NCBI GenBank assembly: GCA_012964275.1
Contig: DTUG01000253.1
Span: forward strand, 1 to 5,245
Direction: 5' to 3'
DNA length: 5,245 nucleotides
From: Fidelibacterota bacterium
GTDB taxonomy: Bacteria; Fidelibacterota; Marinisomatia; Marinisomatales; UBA1611
Shown here: positions 1 to 5,006 of the stretch, piece after piece
Layout: each line of letters starts with the position of its first letter
Position numbering within the stretch: position 1 is the first letter of the stretch
Notes under the pieces: model-generated
The model's input: the letters and a program-made list of their open reading frames with translations, nothing else
What the model was told of the DNA's origin: nothing
Databases searched by the model: none
Position numbers and translations under genes: made by a program

Positions 1-448
1 GAAGGTCTGAAAAAAATAATTTTCTATCTTCATCATTAATTATTTTTTTACCTGCGGATTTAGCATTTAAAAAACATTTATTCATTTTCTCTGGCAATCC
101 TAAGGAAGCATAGGCTCTAGCTTTACCTTCATAGGCATAGGCTAGATCAAAATCCTTAAATGATTCATTCATAGTTATATCCATGCAGTTTTCCGCATGT
201 GAAAGTGCTTCATCCCCACGATTTAATACTGAAAATACACGGGCAAGAAACCATTGCCCACGCTGTTCATTTACAGGTTCAAATTGGGAAGATTTCCTCC
301 AGTGATAAAGTGATGCTTTTGCAAAATAAACCATTCTCTCATCATCATCATCATTGCGGTCTATTTTACCTAGCAAATCCCATGTCTGATTATTCAATTG
401 CCTGCCCATATAATGGTGCATTTTTTGCTCGTCATTATGTTTTGTCAT
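1..448 (-). CDS. TPR-like hypothetical protein, 3' end cut by window edge
   Basis: The minus-strand frame starts at ATG 448 and stays open to the left edge, giving 149 residues without a stop. The protein is soluble, with no signal peptide. It begins MTKHNDEQKMHHYMGRQLNN and has paired-helix character: WDLLGKIDR (about 23-31), YHWRKS near residue 50, then RGQWFLARVFSVLNRGDEAL (about 62-82) and FDLAYAYEGKARAYASLG (about 99-117), which resemble two tetratricopeptide-type repeats with A/Y/G spacing. From memory it matches a widespread family of about 160-residue uncharacterised TPR-like proteins, so only around ten residues should be missing. TPR helices usually mediate protein contacts; no catalytic motif is visible. 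It begins 19 bases after the stop of the lipoprotein gene, with a weak GAGAT ribosome site 5 bases before ATG, so the two are probably co-transcribed. Four GAT codons in a row encode an acidic DDDDE patch. Confidence 0.82.
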   Translation of the reverse strand, partial: MTKHNDEQKMHHYMGRQLNNQTWDLLGKIDRNDDDDERMVYFAKASLYHWRKSSQFEPVNEQRGQWFLARVFSVLNRGDEALSHAENCMDITMNESFKDFDLAYAYEGKARAYASLGLPEKMNKCFLNAKSAGKKIINDEDRKLFFSDL

Positions 449-467
449 ATTATCTCATTCAATAAAT

Positions 468-1004
468 CTATTTAAATATTACCTGAGCATCTGGCTTTTC
501 TTTGTAATGGATTTTGTGTCCATCTACCCAACTACCATTCATAAAATACTTTGATGAATTAATTAGTTCTCCATCAGGTAATAATGTAATAATTGCTTTT
601 ACTTGAGTAATTCCATTTTCATTACCAGTGACATCTTCTATACTAATTAACTTATCATCTTCAAAGTGCAATGTTGCCTGAGTATAAAACCCTGCTGTAG
701 TGAAATACCACGAAGCTATGCTGTCTTTATCAGCATCCCACATAATAATAGATTCACCACCATACTCTCCATTATTGACTGAATGAATAATACGAATCGC
801 ATTGCCGTTTAACGCCCGTTCCCAATGTGATATGTCATAGATTGGTTTCTCGGGTGTTGAATTGGCAAATTCGCCTTTATATGTTTTGCCAATGTAGGGT
901 TCAAATGGTTTAAGATGTTCAGATAACTGGGTGTTTATATTGTCAGCCGTATGCTGGCAAGAAATACATAAAATAAGCAATAAAACTGTGAACAGCTTTT
1001 TCAT
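468..1004 (-). CDS. Lipoprotein with a lipocalin-like (DUF1579-type) domain
   Basis: This 178-residue protein has a lipoprotein signal: MKK, a hydrophobic run FTVLLLILCIS and probable lipidated Cys16 (ISC-Q; the residue at -3 is Cys, so the lipobox is imperfect). The mature part starts with a short polar linker, then F34..YIGKTYKGEF (34-46), the usual opening of DUF1579/lipocalin-like barrels. It continues with W61, a GGES-IIMWD strand (82-90), the YFTTAGFYTQATLHFEDDKL block (100-119), an LPDGE turn and a C-terminal VDGHKIHYKE strand, as expected for a calycin-type beta barrel that could bind a small ligand. No ligand can be inferred. The ATG at 1004 is preceded by a good GAGAGG site 5 bases away. 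The stop lies 19 bases before the TPR-like gene, suggesting a two-gene operon. The gene lies 61 bases downstream of the polytopic membrane-protein gene with no hairpin between, so read-through is possible. Confidence 0.85.
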   Translation of the reverse strand: MKKLFTVLLLILCISCQHTADNINTQLSEHLKPFEPYIGKTYKGEFANSTPEKPIYDISHWERALNGNAIRIIHSVNNGEYGGESIIMWDADKDSIASWYFTTAGFYTQATLHFEDDKLISIEDVTGNENGITQVKAIITLLPDGELINSSKYFMNGSWVDGHKIHYKEKPDAQVIFK

Positions 1005-1065
1005 GGCAGCCTCTCAAAAGTATGTGTTAAAACAATGGATACTACAGGAGCAAATTACTGGCAGT

Positions 1066-2436
1066 TCATTCTTCCTCATCGGAATCCAGGTTGGAATCGA
1101 ACCAGGATTCGAGGTGCCGGATACGAGACGAATCCAGGCTCAGGGATCTCGCTTGGAGCTCAAGCATGCGTCTCTCCTTTGTGGTGATGATACCGTCATC
1201 CATGGCCATTGTATAAGCTTCAATATAGTTTTGCTCTTCAGATGTGAAGGATTCCGGCATGATAACATTCGAAAATCCGTTAATAAAGGACAATATCGCT
1301 TTCCTCATTACTATCAATGGCAGACCAATGAGCACTCCTCCGATCCATCCAATTCCAATCATTGATTCCATAATTTCTGATGCTACCAGAAACAGAATAC
1401 CGCCTGTACCCGCAAATACCGCGGTACTGAAGGTTTTTCGGAGCCGTTCATCTATACCAAGGATTTCATTCTTGAGAATAGCATATGTAAACATCACGCC
1501 CTCGAAAAATGCAGTAGCCAGTATACTAAGCACAAACCCATAGAGACCAACCATATAGATACCGATCACAGACGCATTTCCGATGTATTTTGCGACATCC
1601 GCAAAATTAATCTGACCAAACTTGGCCGATAAAAATATCATAAAAGCTACCATGGCACCTTGAAAAACAACCTTGCCGGAGAAACCAATAAATAGTGCCC
1701 TTGCCTCTGTAGCTTTCTCTATGCTGGCACCTTCATTCTCCAATGTTTTCTGGGCGATTTTCATAAATCCAAGAGCAATCATAGCAAAAAAGACCTGAGA
1801 GAACAATAGCAGGGTTCCAAGCGGAGTTGATCCTGTTGTAAAATATTGATAAGGATGATACTCAGGAATATTAAAACAGGATGCTGCGATCTCCTTTGTT
1901 CCAGGATATAGCGTAACCTGAGGGATACTAGTGGCATCCAGGCAGATCACGTGGCCTATTCCTCCAAATGCTCCTACTATTCCGCCGTTTTGTGTGACCA
2001 TCAACGCAACAATCAGACCAGAAAGAAGCGGTAGACCCCAGTAGAGATTATTTCGAATCTCATCCCTACTCATAAACTTGAGAAACCTAACAGGATAGAA
2101 TGCGCAGATAGAAACATAAAGAAGTAGAGACAGGATAAGGAAAAACCACCAGACTACTCTTACATATTGAACCATAGGCATAATTTCAGGCCCAAATGGA
2201 TAAAGAAACTTCCAGTCAAAACTAACCTTAAAACCCTCCGCTATAAGCAGTAGGAACATAAACCGATTTTCTGCAGCGGATGGTCTCGCACGCAGGATCA
2301 GGGTTGCAAGAATAAAAAGATATACCATCGCAAAAAGTCCCAACCAGGCAAAGATAATAGAAAGACCAACTGTTTCACCCCTAAAGAGATCGATATTGGT
2401 CAGCATTCTGATATAATAACCGCTGACGTCTTCCAT
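1066..2436 (-). CDS. Polytopic membrane protein with TerB-like C-terminal region
   Basis: The 456-residue protein has about eight to nine hydrophobic segments (roughly 22-48, 58-68, 93-116, 131-147, 204-224, 247-270, 284-311, 336-353, 355-377). The long loop 150-203 has two cysteines (165, 186) that may pair outside the cell. The segment ILKNEILGIDERLRKT (320-335) resembles the linker after the last helix in 7TM sensor histidine kinases, but no kinase follows. Instead, after an amphipathic stretch, residues 395-446 form a soluble helical unit, SEEQNYIEAYTMAMDDGIIT then KERRML..ARSLSLDSSRIRHLE, of the DGxIT..E type seen in TerB/DUF533-like domains, ending in an acidic DSDEEE tail. Function is unknown; a membrane sensor or scaffold is a guess. 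The style recalls Marine Group II archaeal proteins, and Arg codons AGA/AGG occur, but this is from memory. The ATG at 2436 has GAG directly against it and no well-spaced ribosome site; Met11 (2406) is an alternative start. Base composition is richer in G+C than the flanks, especially at the 3' end. Confidence 0.85.
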   Translation of the reverse strand: MEDVSGYYIRMLTNIDLFRGETVGLSIIFAWLGLFAMVYLFILATLILRARPSAAENRFMFLLLIAEGFKVSFDWKFLYPFGPEIMPMVQYVRVVWWFFLILSLLLYVSICAFYPVRFLKFMSRDEIRNNLYWGLPLLSGLIVALMVTQNGGIVGAFGGIGHVICLDATSIPQVTLYPGTKEIAASCFNIPEYHPYQYFTTGSTPLGTLLLFSQVFFAMIALGFMKIAQKTLENEGASIEKATEARALFIGFSGKVVFQGAMVAFMIFLSAKFGQINFADVAKYIGNASVIGIYMVGLYGFVLSILATAFFEGVMFTYAILKNEILGIDERLRKTFSTAVFAGTGGILFLVASEIMESMIGIGWIGGVLIGLPLIVMRKAILSFINGFSNVIMPESFTSEEQNYIEAYTMAMDDGIITTKERRMLELQARSLSLDSSRIRHLESWFDSNLDSDEEE

Positions 2437-2441
2437 CTCTT

Positions 2442-2483
2442 TTATCCGAAAATCAAAGTATCAAGTAAGATTGCTTTTTTCAT
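2442..2483 (-). pseudogene. Orphan gene start / 13-codon leader ORF (MKKAILLDTLIFG)
   Basis: The ATG at 2483 opens MKKAILLDTLIFG and stops at TAA 2442-2444, five bases before the ATG of the membrane-protein gene. It has an AGG six bases upstream. The leader before it aligns with the leader of the secreted PA14-like protein (4749-4782) with the same 33-base spacing from T-run to ATG, and both continue ATGAAAAAAG. I therefore read it as the surviving start of a secreted-protein gene whose body is gone. A short translated leader coupling ribosomes to the downstream gene is the alternative. Confidence 0.4.
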
Positions 2484-2507
2484 GGTAAACCTGAATCTAA
2501 CAACTAA

Positions 2508-2542
2508 TCCCACATACAAAAAACCCTGTTCAAAGGCTGGGA
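2508..2542 (-). repeat. Intergenic repeat copy A, decayed terminator
   Basis: On the minus strand this reads CCC(n12)AGGG, TTTTTTG, TATGTGGGA. It shares the T-run and TGTTTGTGGG-type tail with the copies near 3080, 4090 and 4780, but the GC hairpin has degenerated: only CCC/GGG plus one further pair remain around a mismatch. AATCCCA (2506-2512) and TGGGATT (2538-2544) form a perfect 7-base inverted repeat enclosing the element. Termination activity is doubtful. Confidence 0.5.
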
Positions 2543-2590
2543 TTGAATCAAACCAAAATATTTTCAATAAAGGCAAGTATATCCTTTATG

Positions 2591-2613
2591 AAAAAAGCCA
2601 CTATGCTGAGGCT
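2591..2613 (-). terminator. Rho-independent terminator after the cupin gene
   Basis: On the minus strand AGCC-T-C, a six-base loop AGCATA, then G-T-GGCT is followed directly by TTTTTT. The stem has five pairs with one T-T mismatch. It lies 40 bases after the cupin stop codon. A second hairpin, ATAAAGG/CCTTTAT with a 9-base loop, follows at 2567-2589. Confidence 0.5.
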
Positions 2614-2653
2614 GATTTAAGTTTGTTTTGATTGATGGTGATTATTAACATAT

Positions 2654-3019
2654 TTATACCCAAACATCATTGGGGGCAGTGAGCTCACTTCCTGTTTCGC
2701 CAGTATTTATGATACCCTTAGGTTCAACAAGCATTATTTTACATTCACTTTCTGCATAAGTCTTATGGGTGATACCTTTTGGTACCACATACATTTCCCC
2801 TTCAGATAAGTTTACTATACCATCTCGAAACTCAATGTTCATAGAACCTTCAATCACTATAAAAACTTCATCTGTATCTTTGTGATCGTGCCAGATAAAC
2901 TCGCCTTTAATTTTTACTAGCTTAAACTGATAGTCATTCATTTCTGCAATTACTCGCGGGGACCAGTGTTTTGAGAACTTTGATAATTTTTCTTTTAGGT
3001 TGATTTTATTTAATGGCAC
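2654..3019 (-). CDS. Small single-domain cupin protein
   Basis: This 121-residue protein is one conserved cupin barrel. Motif 1 reads WHDHKDTDEVFIVIEGSM (43-60), giving the metal ligands His44, His46 and Glu51; motif 2 is GEMYVVPKGITH (74-85), giving His85. The four ligands of a typical cupin metal site are therefore intact. The length and the ending NTGETGSELTAPNDVWV match a common family of about 120-residue cytosolic cupins of unknown substrate, sometimes named after mannose-6-phosphate isomerase because of the shared fold; the sequence does not support that activity. The start is GTG at 3019, fixed by a strong AAGGAG (3027-3032) seven bases upstream. An overlapping 14-codon frame (3050-3006) covers this start in another phase. 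The gene stands alone between two terminators and is probably its own transcription unit. Confidence 0.9.
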   Translation of the reverse strand: MPLNKINLKEKLSKFSKHWSPRVIAEMNDYQFKLVKIKGEFIWHDHKDTDEVFIVIEGSMNIEFRDGIVNLSEGEMYVVPKGITHKTYAESECKIMLVEPKGIINTGETGSELTAPNDVWV

Positions 3020-3050
3020 TTTTGGACTCCTTTTGAAAAGTCAGTTGCAT
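3006..3050 (-). other. Overlapping 14-codon ORF across the cupin start
   Basis: The ATG at 3050 opens MQLTFQKESKSAIK and stops at 3006-3008, out of frame with the cupin and covering its ribosome site and GTG. It begins 36 bases after repeat copy B, in the same relative position as the orphan start at 2483 after copy A. It could be a leader, a leftover gene start or chance. Confidence 0.25.
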
Positions 3051-3086
3051 TTTAAAATTCAATTTACACTGTATTGCCCCACAAAC

Positions 3087-3109
3087 AAAAAAACCCGCTA
3101 CCTGGCGGG
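3087..3109 (-). terminator. Rho-independent terminator, intergenic repeat copy B
   Basis: The minus strand reads CCCGC, loop CAGGTA, GCGGG, then TTTTTTT and GTTTGTGGGG (to 3077). It sits 25 bases after the stop of the sorting-domain tail, and its stem and tail match copies C and D. It remains a convincing terminator although the gene it follows is headless. Confidence 0.85.
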
Positions 3110-3134
3110 GGTTGATGTTGTGAAAAGGATAGAA

Positions 3135-3329
3135 TTATTTCAGCAGTACCATCTTCTTGGTTTGCCTGATATCTCCTTCCTGTATAGTATACAAGTAAAG
3201 ACCTGCACTCACTGGTTGACCAGAATTATTAGTTGCATTCCATTGAATGAATTTGTAGCCAGCTTTTTGTTGAATGCTTACTAATGTATTAACAACTCTT
3301 CCCATCATATCGTATATTGAATTAAAAAT
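3135..3329 (-). pseudogene. Orphan C-terminal half of a type IX secretion sorting domain
   Basis: This 64-codon frame opens after a stop at 3330-3332 and has no usable upstream start. It encodes IYDMMGRVVNTLV, then a GYKFIQWNATNNSGQPVSAG stretch, LYLYTIQEGDIRQTKKMVLLK and TAA. This is the latter part of the Por/FlgD-like sorting domain that directs proteins through the type IX secretion system to the cell surface. The usual first part (a PNPFNP-type motif and following strands) and the whole cargo protein are missing. Its 5' end overlaps the stop of the preceding membrane-protein gene by a few bases in the +1 phase. Removing one T from the T5 run (3324-3328) would fuse the two frames. A 3'-end remnant left by gene replacement is most likely; a cargo protein broken by a homopolymer error is possible but joins poorly matched sequences. 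Confidence 0.75.
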
Positions 3330-3951
3330 TTAACGTTAATGCAACTCCTGCTTTCCCAGCCAGTGGGTCAATTAAAGGTTTAAAAGAAAGTTTCATTTTT
3401 TGCCCGTATTTGAATCTAACTTGGTCTCTTTTTTGTTCAATCTTTTCAAAACCCCATACCCTATCATATATAAAGTCACCTACTATTACAAGAATCCCAA
3501 GAGCAATTAAACCACCACCAGAACCATTTGGTTCTTTTTCTATTTTTTCAAGTTTGTAGTTTGTGACGCCTCCTTCTATGCTTACAGGTATTTTTCTATA
3601 CCATGTCTCATGTTCCGTCTCACTATTATAAACCTCGTAATTATCTCCTATTCCAGTGGTATCTGGCCATTGTGGCTTTTCCATCATACTGCCACCAATA
3701 ATGATACCAGCCAGACCGCCGAGACCAATGTAAAACAGCTGTCTGGCTTTTTTCTTTTCACCAGCATAATAGTGTGTTATACCAGGCACCGGAATAGTTG
3801 ACAAGAGAACGGCCTGAGACATGCGACGATTCATATCCTGGTATTCCTCAAAGGTCATTTCAGCAGGTATTGGATATAGTGGCGTCTCGGATAAAGTTTC
3901 AGGGTTATATTTTGTAGCACTCTCACTCTGGCCAAAAAGATGAGTGCTCAA
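3322..3951 (-). CDS. Exported or membrane protein with two hydrophobic segments
   Basis: The only common start codon is TTG 3951, giving 209 residues. The frame continues upstream to a stop at 4015-4017 and encodes a signal-peptide-like stretch (basic KEIK, NPIILIILFLST, then HLFG-Q) with no ATG, GTG or TTG before it, so TTG cuts off most of the hydrophobic core. The body has a polar linker, TFEEYQDMNRRM (33-44), and the segment TIPVPGITHYYAGEKKKARQ (52-71) leading into a glycine-rich hydrophobic stretch (72-88). This PG..YYAGEKKKA arrangement resembles TM2/DUF5683-like small membrane proteins of Bacteroidota. A charged loop (90-145), a second hydrophobic segment GGGLIALGILVIVGDFIYD (145-163) and a basic tail ending GVALTLNF follow; the aromatic ending could be a beta strand. 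Function is unknown. No ribosome site lies properly before TTG. Confidence 0.65.
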   Translation of the reverse strand: MSTHLFGQSESATKYNPETLSETPLYPIPAEMTFEEYQDMNRRMSQAVLLSTIPVPGITHYYAGEKKKARQLFYIGLGGLAGIIIGGSMMEKPQWPDTTGIGDNYEVYNSETEHETWYRKIPVSIEGGVTNYKLEKIEKEPNGSGGGLIALGILVIVGDFIYDRVWGFEKIEQKRDQVRFKYGQKMKLSFKPLIDPLAGKAGVALTLNF

Positions 3952-4039
3952 AAATAATATAATTAGGATAATTGGATTTGTTTGTTTGATTTCTTTTTCT
4001 TGTATAGAAGGAATCTAAGAAATATTACTTTTTAATAAT

Positions 4040-4066
4040 TAATTAAATAGTATAAATATTTAATTA
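4040..4066. promoter_or_regulatory. AT-only perfect hairpin in the spacer before the 3951 gene
   Basis: TAATTAAATA (4040-4049) and TATTTAATTA (4057-4066) form a perfect 10-base inverted repeat with a 7-base loop. It lies in the very AT-rich spacer 3952-4085 and splits the leader conserved in other repeat copies: GTGGGATT lies on one side (4083-4090), TTAGATTC on the other (4011-4018). On the minus strand a TATACT (4049-4054) inside it could be a -10 element, but I see no convincing -35. It may be an operator, a promoter region or just AT-rich DNA. Confidence 0.3.
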
Positions 4067-4095
4067 GCTCTTTATTAGATAGAAATCCCACAAAC

Positions 4096-4116
4096 AAAAA
4101 ACCCCGCTGGGCGGGG
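4096..4116 (-). terminator. Rho-independent terminator, intergenic repeat copy C
   Basis: The minus strand reads CCCCGC, a three-base loop CCA, GCGGGG, TTTTTT and then GTTTGTGGGA (to 4086). It sits 17 bases after the stop of the PA14-like gene. The six-pair GC stem and long T-run make it a strong terminator. Confidence 0.9.
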
Positions 4117-4133
4117 CAATGCATAGTTATTAT

Positions 4134-4748
4134 TTATTCGCTTGAAATTTCGTCAGCATGAATGGTCCAGGTTGAGTTAGATGGTGTCTTCCAAAATACC
4201 CTCAGCCCTATACCGCCGCCTTTTTCCTGCATGTATGCGTTGAGGGTATATTTTGTTCCTGCCGTAAGGGATATGGTACCTGTATGGTTACCAATACTAC
4301 TTGTACCATGTCCGCCTGGATGGGATGCAACAACTGACCCGTTTAATAAAAAAAATACCCCATCATCACCTTCGCAGGTAAAGGTATAGGTTCCAGATTC
4401 CTGGGGGATAAAATATCCACTTACTGTCAAACTAAAGTTATCATTTGAGACATTCCCAACAACTGCTTCAAGGTGGGTCTGACTGGTAAAGTTTATGAGT
4501 CCATATGTTGAACTGGATGGGCCTCCAATGCTTGATGTAGTGCCAGAAGCCTCTTGAGAGCCTTGGTTATCAATAATGTCTTGGTATGTGCTTGCATAAT
4601 AACTGGAAGTAGATGTATAAACAGCATAGTTCAATTGCTCATTGGCAGTGTACGGATGCGGTGTATGAACAGCCTGAAAAGTTGGTAAAGCTATCTGGGC
4701 ATTTATTGTACAAAAGAATAATAGTAAAAGCAGGTTTACTTTTTTCAT
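4134..4748 (-). CDS. Secreted PA14/GLEYA-like single-domain protein
   Basis: I start this gene at ATG 4748, not at the upstream TTG-type start near 4784, because residues from 4748 form a proper signal peptide: MKKVNLLLLLFFCTINA with cleavage before Gln18. That gives 204 residues. After a Ser/Thr/Tyr-rich region (about 36-85), residues 93-200 form one beta-sandwich resembling PA14/GLEYA carbohydrate-binding domains: GYFIPQESGTYTFTCEGDDG (111-130), FFLLNGSVVASH (132-143), a glycine/histidine-rich loop, GTISLTAGTKYTLNAYMQE (157-175) and GLRVFW (181-186). The GDDG at 127-130 corresponds to the aspartate pair that binds calcium in GLEYA adhesins. A surface role in sugar binding or adhesion follows from the family. 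No sorting domain or second module follows; the protein ends just after the fold, which is short for such proteins. The ribosome site is weak (GGA, 6 bases before ATG). Confidence 0.8.
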   Translation of the reverse strand: MKKVNLLLLLFFCTINAQIALPTFQAVHTPHPYTANEQLNYAVYTSTSSYYASTYQDIIDNQGSQEASGTTSSIGGPSSSTYGLINFTSQTHLEAVVGNVSNDNFSLTVSGYFIPQESGTYTFTCEGDDGVFFLLNGSVVASHPGGHGTSSIGNHTGTISLTAGTKYTLNAYMQEKGGGIGLRVFWKTPSNSTWTIHADEISSE

Positions 4749-4782
4749 GACGGGTCCGAATTTACCACTACTCCACACGAAC

Positions 4783-4806
4783 AAAAATCCCCGCTACTGG
4801 GCGGGG
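4783..4806 (-). terminator. Rho-independent terminator, intergenic repeat copy D
   Basis: The minus strand reads CCCCGC, loop CCAGTA, GCGGGG, ATTTTTG, then TTCGTGTGGAG (to 4771). It ends the unit containing the split small frame and possibly the DUF2071-like gene. The PA14-like gene's ATG follows 34 bases after the T-run, so a promoter must overlap the short leader, or transcription reads through. Confidence 0.88.
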
Positions 4807-4831
4807 GGTTGGTTAAAGCGGTGTGATGCGG

Positions 4832-4981
4832 TTAATTATTGTTGATATAAATCATTAAGGCTACCAAGGGTACACCACATACCAACACCATCCATATCAC
4901 GCCATCAATTATAGGGTCTTAAAAATATTCACACCCAACAATCAGTAATAATGATAAAACAATAAGTAATGTCTTTACCAA
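4832..4981 (-). pseudogene. Tiny lipoprotein-like gene split by in-frame TAA
   Basis: From TTG 4981 the frame reads LVKTLLIVLSLLLIVGCEYF, a textbook lipoprotein signal (lipobox IVGC) ending at TAA 4919-4921. In the same frame, with no gap, it continues DPIIDGVIWMVLVCGVPLVA then LMIYINNN and TAA at 4832-4834, a single membrane-spanning helix. Read through the stop, this is a plausible 48-residue small membrane lipoprotein. AAGAAG six bases before TTG could be the ribosome site. The start is 25 bases after the DUF2071-like stop, and terminator D follows 25 bases after the final stop, so the layout is that of a real gene. Possibilities are a nonsense mutation, a sequencing error, or two tiny peptides. 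I do not recognise the family. Confidence 0.4.
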
Positions 4982-5006
4982 TTCAAACTTCTTAGGTCAC
5001 ACAAAT

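Noticed and set aside
340..354. CAT microsatellite as a phase-variation tract
   Set aside because: It is a five-unit trinucleotide inside a coding frame; length changes would not shift the frame, so it is unlikely to switch expression.
199..465. Plus-strand reading frame with a histidine run
   Set aside because: It is antisense to the TPR-like gene; the His run is the complement-side reading of the GAT repeat. The minus frame has clear protein-family character.
931..1543. Plus-strand frames opposite the membrane-protein gene
   Set aside because: They are antisense shadows, and their translations lack domain character, while the opposite strand gives a coherent membrane protein.
3000..3284. 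Plus-strand frame across the sorting tail and cupin start
   Set aside because: It crosses two features of the opposite strand, including a terminator, and has no recognisable motif or ribosome site.
3322..3340. Programmed -1 frameshift at A-AAT-TTT joining the membrane protein to the sorting tail
   Set aside because: The heptamer is in the correct phase for -1 slippage, but the -1 frame reads only about six codons before TGA. The sorting tail is in the +1 phase.
4749..4784. Twelve-residue N-terminal extension of the PA14-like protein
   Set aside because: It would place non-hydrophobic residues before a standard MKK signal peptide and use the conserved untranslated leader as coding sequence.
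2484..4806. Integron cassette array with attC sites
   Set aside because: Same-strand small genes with hairpins between them suggested cassettes. GTTAGAT in copy A fits the GTTRRRY core, but the other copies do not (CTTAGAT, GGTAAAT, TGTAAAT), no matching RYYYAAC partner pairs with it, and no integrase is present. The hairpins look like ordinary terminators.
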